DNA from: Diplosphaera chodatii
Lineage: Eukaryota > Chlorophyta > Trebouxiophyceae > Prasiolales > Stichococcaceae
Length of the DNA stretch: 64,000 nucleotides
Reading direction: 5' to 3'
Assembly: GCA_032358165.1 (NCBI GenBank)
Contig: JAALGY010000053.1
Span: 620,001 to 684,000 of the forward strand
Shown here: piece after piece, positions 14,101-23,967 of the stretch
Layout of the letters: each line of letters starts with the position of its first letter
Numbering within the stretch: the stretch's first letter is position 1
Program-made: the position numbers and the translations under genes
Notes under the pieces: generated by a model
The model's database searches: none
The model's input: only the letters and a program-made list of their open reading frames with translations
What the model was told of the DNA's origin: nothing

Positions 14101-17100
14101 TGCTTCCTGAGTTGGAAGAGGTCCACGGTCCTGAACGCCGGGCTTGGTGCTGATGAGCACTGCTGCGACTTGGCTGATGAGCAACGCGACCATCGGTATC
14201 GCTGCAGAGCACCGGTCAAAACTTTGCACCACTGTGAGGCATGTGCTGACCGCGCAGGTTGCCAAGCCCTCGGATGATGGCCTCAACACGTGAGCAGCCT
14301 CGGCAACAATGTGAGGCACAGACACGCAGCAGATGACAGCCAGTGCTGTGATCACAATGTGAGCCAACTGCTCTCGGAACGTTGGACTGCCATCCCACAG
14401 TGCAATACGCCACAGAAAGCGTCTGAGCAGAAGCATCGCCGGTCTGAGGCATTTGATACGCCACAGTGACGAAACACACCGCACTGGCCGTGTCACGGCT
14501 CGCCCAGTCCACCAACCAAACATGCTTACAATGCATGCAGCCTGGGCCAAGCAAACTGGCAGCAGGGCTACCCTCGCGCCCGGATCATGCATGATTCAAC
14601 AGCACGCATGTTGCCGAGCACGACCGGCTTGGCACAGGGGCAAAGCTGCCTGCTTGGGCAACGTGCAAACCACGGTCGTTGGCCATCCCAAACATGTTCA
14701 AGGACACACCTTTACGCCTGCGCGCAGGAAGTAGCGCAGGTTTGCCTCGTACTCCGGGTCCGATCCGCTGAAGACGTAGATGACTAGCGTCTTGAGATCG
14801 ATCCTGTCATTGCGGCTGAGCATCCTGGCCGACCGCCTGAGCGATCCGCCGATGTTGGTGCCCTCCTCGGCCCCATGCGGCAGCCGCGCTGACTGATGCA
14901 CGCCGTAGAAGACGCCCAGAGCAATCAGGGTGGTAGCTGCCAGCAGCAGGAGCCCCAGGACATTGGCTCGCAGCCAGTGCTGGCCACGCTTGGGCCGCCT
15001 GAGCCGAGCTGACCGCAGAGACTGCGTGCTGGAGCTGGTGGGCAGCATCTCGGTGCCGTTGCCGTTGCAGTGGCTGCTCTCCTGGTCACTAGACCAGCTG
15101 CGCTGGCGTGCCGCGTGCATGCTGGCCCATCGCGCGAGCTCCGCGCCGACCCGCTATCTGTCTGATCGGCCGCTTGAACAGCCCTTTTGTCAGCCCGGAG
15201 CCTGCTGCATCCAGCTGCCTGTGTTGCATCGCCGCCAGACGACCGCCACTCCTGTTATTTGGCTGACAACTCGGCCACCTTGCTGTCTGCCTGCCGCCGG
15301 CTGTCGCTGAACGTTGCTGCCGCTGTGCTGGGGTGCTGCCCGCTGCCGGCTGCCTTGTGGCGGTGCCACTTGCTCCACAGCTGCCGCTGTCCTTATGGCC
15401 CCCATCGGTGAGGTAGTATATCAATCAGCTCACCTGCTCTGCGCGATGACGCCACGCAGCCGAGCCTCCTCCCCAGCGGCGGCAGCTGCAGCGTCCTCGT
15501 CTGCCTCCGTGGCGCGGCGCAGGTTCTCGAGGTCCACGATGCTGCTGTCCACCGCCTGCACTTGGACAGAGGTCAGTCAGTGCCACCTTACTGTCAGTCT
15601 GATACCTCTGTGTCTGGCCGGCACGGCAGACCTCAGGTGCGGTCCGTTGCTTCCACCATGCTGGCGGGGGATGCCTGGACACATCTGGCATCCCCCTGTT
15701 CCGGGCCCCAGCATCGCAGACACCAGTGGCATGCTGGATGCTCCGCAGCTGGGTCTTGCAGCGGCTCTGCATCGGTTCTGGATTGCTGAAGCGCATGCGG
15801 GCACATTGTAGTCGAAAATCAGCCGTGTCGCTCATGCTAGATATTGCGCATGTCAATCAACTCACTGTGCCCCATGACGACCCACTGCAAATGGAAACTA
15901 CACTGAAGAAGGGTCTCACCTCAGCATTGCCGAGGCGCTCGCTGGCTGACGCCACCACGTCACGGTCCAGCCCCAGGCGCTGCGCGATGTTGAGGGCGTT
16001 GCTGCGGCCCGGGATGCCCCACAGCAGGCGGTACGTCGGCGCCAGCCGCGCCTCGTCAAACTCCATGCTGACGTTCTCGAAGCGCTCGTCCTCGTACTTG
16101 AGCGACGTGAGCGCGCTGCAGTTGGCAAAACACAGCAGTCAGCAGCTGGTTCCCTGATCAGCTGGATGCTGCTTGCGCCCTGCAGCTGTCAGTCCCAGCT
16201 TCTTGTGCTGGATCGGGCCAGTGATTGGTGTTGCAGCCGCTTTAGGATAGCGACAGGGAAGCCTACCCTACTGGGAGCCACCTTGAGCGTCACAGTGTGA
16301 TGAAATTGCTGACTTTGAGTCTCGGTATCCCAGCGAGCTGCACCTGTGATGTGTGGTGGCAAAGGTGAGCGCTGCGCCTCCGGCGCCGCCGCTCGCCAGT
16401 GTTCGCAGCAGTGCAATGCCCAGCGCCGCTCCCTCAACCTGCACATTTCACTTAACACATTGATGGCCATGACCTTTGTGGATTTTAGCTGGCAAGCCTG
16501 AGCAGCAACACGAGCGCTGGGCGTGCCCCTATCAGCCTTGTGGCCCCCGTCGTTGGGTATTTGCCTGGGTTCGATTAGCAGCGAAAGTGCTCACCGGCTC
16601 AGTGCCGGTGCCAACCTCATCCAGCAGCACCAGCGACTTGCTGTTTGACTCGCCGCGCAGTGCCTGCGGTGGCAAACGTCCTGCATCAGGCGTGCTCGCT
16701 GCAATCCACGAGGTTGCAGGTGCTGTGGTGCAGCACACCCTGCTGGCCAGCAGGCTCTCGTCAACCTCAGTTGTCCGGGGAATTGCAGATGCAGGGCAGG
16801 TGGCACGTGGAGGAAACACAATCTGTTACCTGGATGCGCTTGAGGTGGCCGCTGAAGGTGGACAAGCTGGCCGAAAGGCTCTGCTCATCCCCCAGGTCTG
16901 CCAGCACCTGCGCCGCATTCCAGATGAATGGACGGTCACCACCATAGGACGTCCAGGATGAACCCGGGGCTTGACAGTCACCCACATCAATAAATGACGT
17001 CGGTTTGGACAGCACCAGCAGCCAGCTGTTGTCTCCAGTCACATCTCTTGGTGCCGACGAAAAGGGCCTTGTCGAATCAGCTGCTGGCAACAAGGACCAA

Positions 17101-20100
17101 GCCGCGGACCCTGCACCTGGGAGAAGGGCGGCAACCGCACTGGCTTGGAGGCGGGCGGCGCGAGCCCCGTGCGCGCCATCAGCACCGCCAGACCCAGTGC
17201 CTGCAGGACCAGCAACGATCAGCCCTGCTCGGTTCGTACAGCAGCAGGATATTGGGCGCAACACGCCATGAGACCAGTTGGGGTTCAGCGGCGCTGCAAA
17301 TTTCGCTGCGACAGCCGCAGTGTATGGTGTCGGCCCACCTTCAGCGCGGCTGTCTTCCCGCCTGTGTTGGGCCCGGTGATGATCACAACGCGCTTGTCTG
17401 GCGGGACACAGATGTCCACAGGCACCTGTCAGCAGCACATCGATGAGCAGTTGAGGATGTGCAGAAGATTGCAGGGAAGCGGGCGGTCATGCTGGCCTCC
17501 CTCAGTGTGTGCAGCTGCTGTTGATATTTGGTGCAAAACTCAACAGCTCACAGGTGGTCGTAGTGCAGCTTCCGAGTCGTCCTCGCTGTCAGTATCCGAA
17601 TCGCTGTTTGATGTGCCAGCATCGCTTTTCCGGTTCGAGAACTGGCGGCGCGAGCGGCTGGCGCCATTGCTGCGGGTGCTGCTGCGCTGCTGCACCTGCT
17701 GCTGGTCCTTCTGCAACAGGTAGTCCCCCAGCAGCAGTGGGTGCCTGTGTTGCCCAAATACTGACATTGGCAGCCATCACATGAAGTGCAGACGAATGTG
17801 GTCTTGTAGATAACCAGGTGGCTTTGGACACCTGCCGCCTGACGTCTGCCCACCAAGCTGCTGCTTGCACATACTGCAGGCGGCAGCAGCGGCTGGCAAG
17901 CTCCACAGTGCTTTCTCACCTGAGACGCCGCAGCCGCACAATGAGGTCTCCTTCGTCGTCGAGCTTCTTGCTGCCAGCTCCGTTCTGAGTCCTGTTGCTA
18001 CCGATGCTACCAGCGCTCCTGCCATTGCTACCGCGATTGCTGCCCTTCATCGCGCGTGCAAAAGGTAAGAAAGTGGGCAGGTTGCCCCCGATCCAGGCGC
18101 TGTACCTCGCTCGGGCAGATGCCACATCCAGCCGCACTACCTGAACAGCATCACATCCATTGCTGCTGCACTATGATAGTTGAGCGTCATGGAGCACAGT
18201 ACACCGTTTGCAATGGTTGAGATGCATCAGTGATACACGCTTTCATGCTCACGAAATGGCGGAGCAGAAGGGCGCAGGCTCACCATGTCAAGCACTGCCT
18301 GGATGTCATATACCGCGTCGATGACCCTGGTGGTCAGGTCCCACAGCACTGCCTCCTCTGCCGCAGCGGCCTGTGCACATGGATGTACTGCGTTTGGCAC
18401 CCAGGAGTTGCTGAACGACTCAATCTCCAACCACAGCATGCAAGCTGCACATCACTGCTGGTCAGCAGCACTGTCAACTAAAATGCTTTGCATCACCAAC
18501 ACGATCGGCTGTAGCGCGATCACCTCTCCGCGGGCGGCTGCCAGGTCGTTGTTGGGACCCACTGCCGCGGGCGGCTCGATGTACTGCACACCGGCGCTGC
18601 CGCCCAGCAAGATGCCCTTCGGCTGGCTGCCCTCGCTGATCGGCACCGCGACACACATGCGCCCACCCTACAGTTGACTCTGGCACAGTGAGACGCATCC
18701 TGCTGACGTGGTGTGGGAAGGCCCCGGCAGCCTTGACCATTGACGGCATCTGTCTGAGCAGGCCGCCACATACGAGCCGCCACACACTCGTAGTGCTAAG
18801 CAGGAGGTGTGGCCTCCTTCGCCTATTAGGTGTCGCGTGTACTACTGTGAGCCTGCAGCCATACCTGCTCCGTGACCTCGCCCGGCTGGTTGCTCAGCAG
18901 CGAGCTCAGGCGCCCCTTCAGCGTCGCCACCCGGCCCCGCGTCCGCCGCACGTCCTCGCTGGCCTGCGATGCCACAGATGCACATTCCTGGTCACCAGGG
19001 GTGCTGGCAAGCATTAGGCGCCTCCATCATTGACAATAGCTGCATGCAAACATTGGACTCCTGCGTCCACGCACAGACTCACCGACTCCTTGACGCTGCC
19101 GTCCTCCTGGAGTCCAGCATCGATGGCGCCAGCCACGGCTTTGTCTACTGTCACGCCCTGCAGCAGATGGAGCGGTGTTGCGCAACAGGCAACCTTGTGG
19201 AGCCGTGTCTCATAGGCCTGAAAGACCGTATCATGATGCCAACTGCTGGCTTGGCAGCAGCCTGGCCGTCATGGCGGCCACGCCCACGTACTGTTGCGTT
19301 GCGTCGCATGGGTGGCATCTGCACCTTCACAGCTGCGGCGAGGGGTTGCAGCAGTTCTGGCGGCCGGCCGTCCTTGGCTGCCTGTCCCACCACGGTGCTG
19401 ACGGCTGCACGCAGCCGGCCGCCACCCCGCAGCACGGATGACACCGCCACGAGCTGTGATCCACTCAGCAGACCGCCCCGAGCTGCTCTCCGGATTGCGG
19501 TCTCCGCCTGCACATACGAACTTCACGTCAAGATCCTGTTATACGCTGAGTTCACCTTTGTTCACTACAGAGTCACACATGGCTGCAATGAGACCCATGC
19601 CCAGGCATCATGAATGCTGCGGCAGGGCCAGGGACGTCACAGGACCTGCGCACTCAACACGTACCACGGAGGTGTTGATGCCGCCGAAGTCAAGCGCCGC
19701 TGCATACTCGGACTCCAGCGTCATGGTGGCAGCTGTCTCAGCAACCAGCGCCTCACTCTCCTCCAGGGTGGCCGGGATGCTCAGCACCTTTCCAGCAAAA
19801 CTTTGAAGTCGTGATACTTCCTCAGCCATGCATCCCGGCCAAAGCTGTTGTCATGACAGCCAGAATTGACATGTGGCGTCTCAAATTGTCCGCCACCGCA
19901 CCTTCACGGCTGCTTTGCCGGAGGTGGTGGAAGCAAAGGCTGCCACATGCTCGCACAGGCGCGGCCACTCGAGCATGGCCAGCGTCGCCCGGAAGGCTGG
20001 ACCCATATGGTCATCCTCTGCAATGGCGTCCTCCCAGGATGCAGATGCAGTGGGTGGCGCCGTTGCTGCGGCAGATTTTGTGGCTGCACATATGCATTTC

Positions 20101-20273
20101 GATGGGGCTGTCTGCTGTTTGTTCTCGCGCTTGGTTCGCCTGCTTGCATGGCGAGCACTTGCAGCGACGTGTGTGCCTGACGCTGCAGATGCGCTCACAT
20201 GGCGGCATGCCGTAGGCGGCACTGCAAACGCATGCTGATGACTGCAGGTCGCGTGAATCATGATCGACTTCAC
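11103..20273 (-). CDS. mutS2: MutS2-family ATPase, plastid-targeted, lacking a Smr domain
   Basis: MutS2 proteins bind branched DNA or stalled ribosomes in bacteria; plant versions are plastid proteins of unclear role. The first exon has a Ser/Ala/Arg-rich transit-peptide-like start and then LEWPRLCEHVAAFASTTSGK, the MutS2 N-terminus. Later exons carry VLSIPATLEES, GGLLSGSQLVAVSSVL, Walker A GPNTGGKT (about 17350), ADLGDEQSL, STFSGHLKRI, Walker B LVLLDEVGTGTEP (about 16610-16640), LTFATTHH, the helix with GIPGRSNALNIAQRLGL, the coiled coil REIADLRAQQ, and the C-terminal KOW-like strand GETVHVPRLGGTAK plus VDEVRRLD-stop. About 19 exons. A Ser/Asn/Arg- and Asp/Glu/Ser-rich insert (about 17540-18060) precedes the ATPase core. 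The protein stops where many MutS2 proteins continue into a Smr nuclease domain. One intron (11839-15433) contains another gene. Confidence 0.9.
11839..15433 (-). other. 3.6 kb MutS2 intron that houses a complete gene
   Basis: The upstream MutS2 exon (15434-15555) ends ...GVIAQ-S plus two bases of an Arg codon before GTGAGC. The downstream exon (starting 11838) begins after TATACAG with the third base of that Arg codon and then REIADLRAQQ. Phase and coiled-coil sequence join perfectly. The intron is more than ten times longer than its neighbours. It contains the whole glycosyltransferase-like gene (12284-15120) in the same orientation, leaving about 310 bp before it and about 445 bp after it. 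Confidence 0.8.
12284..15120 (-). CDS. Type II membrane glycosyltransferase-like protein, nested in a MutS2 intron
   Basis: Exon 1 (14710-15120) encodes a short cytosolic tail, one hydrophobic signal-anchor (VLGLLLLAATTLIALGVFYG) and a stem. The next exons read GDGVTYIIALQHG...LDPPPVLPNNARFVNHPNHC with FDIGTVAWVL; then FKYFVWLNSSVRGPFLPAY, HWTTAFVRKL and VKLVGSTINCGG; then MVTLSEIGMSKAILEAGYN, GVDWRDP and CNAGRNPIQESFYDGVN; then a last exon with RRGVACFDRHFYVNANQFDL and a stop at 12284. This resembles an uncharacterised family of Golgi-type proteins in algae and plants; the SSVRGPFLP and VKLVGSTINC blocks look glycosyltransferase-like. No DxD motif can be assigned with certainty, so the reaction is unknown. 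Intron 13268-13474 appears to use a GC donor. The gene is complete and has its own stop. Confidence 0.75.
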
Positions 20274-20878
20274 AGAAATTGCGCGTGCGTATAAGTGTTC
20301 AGCTTACGGCCGCTCTGTCATCACGTGCAAGCAACACTCAGCATGCTGCATGCATGGAGTGGTGCAATCCTAATCCGTCAAAGTGTCCTACGGCAGAGCT
20401 GCAAGCAGGTGTGCACTCATGTACTGTGTGTGTCATGCATGCTGCGCAGACAAATGCAGGACTGTTCAGAGTTGATGCGCACCTGTTGGCATTCTCGAGG
20501 TAGATGTCGCATGTGAGAGCCGCTGACGTCATAACTGGTGGCAGATGTTGGGGCTGACCGAAGGTCCGGATGCTGACGGATGCAGACCCCTACACAATCA
20601 GCATTGCAGGTGCATGAGCCGTCGAAACATTGGACGTCAGCAGCCCTACAGCAAACTCTGATGTGAGTTCCGTAAGGAGGGATCTGCCCATGTTTAGCCA
20701 CAGCTTGGTGTGAACAAGATGTATGTGCGGCAGAGGCATGACCAGAGGTTCGTCGGCAGACCATGATCATAAGCAGGCAATGAGGCATTGCATATTTCCA
20801 TCTGCAGATTGAAACTTACTGACAGGACGATGCGCTACGAAGTCACAGCATGCTACAACTCACGCACATGAAGTTCCA
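20274..20878. other. Intergenic spacer
   Basis: Between the MutS2 start and the stop of the chlorophyllase-like gene, both minus strand. It should hold the MutS2 promoter and the upstream gene's 3' UTR. No coding signal recognised. Confidence 0.5.
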
Positions 20879-23379
20879 TCAGACAATGAGCAAATTCTTG
20901 TGGCTGCTGGACACCTCAGGCAGCATTGCCTGCAGTTGCCTATCCGCATCTAGTAGCCACTTCACTCTTGCGGGTGCGTCCGCTCGCCTGCGCACCATGA
21001 TCTCTGCCCAGGATATCATTGCTGCCTGCACGGACCAACAGCTTCATCTGAATGCCTCGCTTCCTGCACGACTAGATTATGCAGATCAGCGCACATGCAG
21101 TGCTGTTAGCACGACCACACTGTGCCCGACTTGTGACCAGCAAACTTGCCTGACTGACTGCTCGTACAGCTGCATCGGGTGTGCGACCCGCGGCACAGAC
21201 AGCCCGGTCCAAGGTAGACTGCTCATCTAGAAACTGCAGAACAGAGCATGCTTGCTCAGGTAGGCGTGCAGTAGGTGCCAGCTGCATGGCAGGTCTGCGT
21301 AGCTCAGTAAGTCTGGTCAGCATACCTGAAAGTGGCCCGTCTGTGGCAGCACCGCCTGCGTAATCAGGAAGAGCAACCATCAGTCCAATCACTGGCTGCA
21401 AGCACATGGATCAAGATTTATTATCCCCAGCTGCCCAGCTCTCGCTCTGACATCAGGACAGGTGGCATGTTACAGGGCTACGGCTTGCAGCTGCACACCT
21501 GCCACGCTGGGGCTGCACAAGCGTCGTAGAACATGCCGAAGTTGGCGTCACGCGGTGCACAGTCTGCTGATAATGCTCCGCCAATGACAGCCATGGGCAC
21601 AGCAGGCCGCTGTGGTTGGTCCTACGCAATAGCAATGTGGACCTGTTGCTGTGTATGGCCACGTTAACCAGAGAGCATGCCTAAAAGGGTGTACGCAGAA
21701 TGTCAGCTCTGTCATACATCAAGCTCTGTGTAGCGCTGCACCTGCATTGCCAGTTGGCGCAATGCGGCCACGGCAGAGGGGAAGTCAATGCTGAGGGGCG
21801 CATACCTGCATGAATACACACCATGAGTTCGAATGCAAATCCAAGGCAGCACAGCAAGTGCATACGACATGTGGGCATGGAGCCTGCCATCAGGGACAGG
21901 GTGGGTAGTCAGCGCGATGCAGCATCAATGACAAAGAAGCGCGACGGCGCACTTGGTGTTGTCCACAGGGTCAAGAAGGCACAGCGCTGTGACTCGGTCA
22001 TCCAAGGATGCGGTCAGGACTGACACCTTGCCGCCCCGCGAATGGCCTGGATTCAGTCCAGCACAATATGGTATGCACATTCAGTTCATGTGGCTACACA
22101 CAAGACGGATTTGTTAGATTAGACGGTGACGTGCTAGAACCTGGCAAGCACGCACCGCACAAGTATACACCCATGGCCGGGTCGGTCAGCTGAGACAAGA
22201 TGGCATCGCTGGTGGTCCAGGTTATCAGGTCGCGCACAAACGCCACTGACACCACATCCGACAGGAATGTCATCTCCACCCCAGCACTCTGCAAGCAGGC
22301 ACCCAGGTGAACTTGACAATGTGAATGTGAGGTCGACATGCAGCAAAAGACTGAGTGCACAAGCACCATCGCCTATGACAAGAGGAGCCATGATTGTCGA
22401 CTGCGCTGCATGGCTCAGCCGTGGTCCACATGTCCAACTGCCAACAGGATGCCTGGTCGTCTCGTACCTCCACTTTGTCGTACAGCAGCACCACATAGCC
22501 CCAGCTGGCAAGCCGCTCAGCGTAGCTCAGATACTTGGCTGCTGGCACCAGGAACCCGCCAGAAAAGATGGCCAGCGGGTATGGCGGCTTCGCACCTGCA
22601 ACGCCAACCCAAATTAGCGAATGTGGCTGCGACCACATGTTCTGCATGGAAATCTCTATGGAAGATGGGCAGAGGACTCTGCCGACAGGGTCAACCTCTA
22701 CATGCGAATAGCTCACACAGGATGAACGTCTCACCTGAGCCGGCTGCCTTGGGGTACAGTGCCGTGACCCGCAGCAGGCACTGATTTCCAATGCACGCCG
22801 GAAATGCGCTGCAGCAGGTCACCATAGCACTTGATGGATTCAGCAGGTAGTACATGCTGCTTTGGCGCATCGCCTGGTCGACAATGCCATGACATCTCAC
22901 CTGCTGGCAATGTGTTCCAGCTTCGGAAGCCGCATCGGGATGAAGGGCCCTGGCCGAGTGTAGTCTGGCAAGTTCATGTCAGCGGCATCAGCTTGCGGGT
23001 CATGTGCAGCCCAACCCTGCCACACGCATCAAGAAATTGATGACCACGATGGCTTTTCAACGATGGCTGAAGCGTGATGGTGCAAAGCCATATATAGTGA
23101 AGGCCAAGCGGCGCATGCCTGTGATGGGTTGCCCAGCATGCTGCCCAAGATTGTCCCACTGGCGGCCAGCATGTTACGCCGAGACATCCCCATATCTTCC
23201 TGCGCTGAGTCTGCAGCCGCCTGTGTTCTGTTGCACCGCTTGGAGCGCTGCCTGCTGGCTGACATGACACGCTGCACCTGCAAAGTGTGGTGCCATTCCC
23301 GCAGGCTTGTCAGCTGCGGCGCCGGCACCCCATGGCAGCTGAGCATGCCTGCCAAGCTGCCCATCACTTTGAGACACAA
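20879..23379 (-). CDS. Chlorophyllase-like alpha/beta-hydrolase, plastid-targeted
   Basis: Predicted serine hydrolase of the chlorophyllase type, which cleaves the phytol ester of chlorophyll-type pigments. The N-terminus is transit-peptide-like and contains [17 protein letters not shown], a twin-Arg plus hydrophobic stretch suggestive of thylakoid routing. Exons continue with [34 protein letters not shown] and [19 protein letters not shown] plus [18 protein letters not shown]. The nucleophile motif GHSRGGK follows (exon with high end 22046), then CLLDPVDNT (candidate acid), [15 protein letters not shown] and LPQTGHFQ (candidate catalytic His, about 21340). The last exon runs [16 protein letters not shown] to a stop at 20879. 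GHSRGG plus LDPVD is the chlorophyllase signature rather than pheophytinase's GNSLGG. Start chosen at 23379; an in-frame Met lower down is possible. The first intron (23017-23118) seems to have a GC donor. Head to head with STAY-GREEN. Confidence 0.82.
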
Positions 23380-23967
23380 CGCACAAGGTTCACTTTCGCT
23401 CCTTATGGGCTGAGCCGTTATGTATCATAGCTGCTCTGGCAGGTGCATGCGTGCATCCTCCAAAGCAGCACAAAGCATCGGACACGCGTTGCGGTCAACA
23501 CATCGCCGTCGCCTATGAACGTCAAAATACAAAGATGATTCCTCTGCGAACGCTGCTGCCACAATCTTCAGGCATGGTGCTGCGGATCGGATTGCTTGGT
23601 CACGTCATCCTGCTGTTGCCAGCGGTGAACACGGTGGCAACGTGTTTGCAGCTCCTCAGACAAGTGCGGGCTCTGCCATAGAACGCGTGTGATGCTTTCT
23701 TACTTACACGATTGGCTGCAGCTGAGTGAGCGTTGACATTTGCTTGCAAACACACGCACAGCGTGTATCTGCTTTGCTGTTTGCTGTGCCGTATCTGCTG
23801 GCGCTGGGTGCATGCTTTGCTGGTCTGGGTACCCCACAAGCGTGACAGTTCTATCAAACTTCATCAGGAGCTGGCGCTCGGCATCAGTGATCGGTGTCAC
23901 AGCCGTGCTTGGGCCGGCTGCCCTGCACAACATGCGAGTCTAGCTTAGCCTGAAGAGCGCTGCAGCC
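23380..23967. promoter_or_regulatory. Shared upstream region of chlorophyllase-like and STAY-GREEN genes
   Basis: 588 bp separate the two divergent start codons. No other coding sequence is convincing here. It must contain both promoters, which makes co-regulation possible. I can point to no specific transcription-factor site. Confidence 0.5.

Noticed and set aside
13362..14219. A single 285-codon minus-strand frame as one gene
   Set aside because: Only parts match the glycosyltransferase-like family; the frame runs through two introns, so it is a chance extension of real exons.
11677..16066. Two separate truncated MutS2 genes flanking a glycosyltransferase gene, i.e. a broken MutS2
   Set aside because: The exon ends on both sides match in phase and continue one coiled coil, and each has proper GT/AG sites, so an intron is the simpler reading.
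23600..23933. A small minus-strand gene between the two chlorophyll-breakdown genes
   Set aside because: Short frames lack splice sites that join to a domain and lie in the presumed shared promoter.
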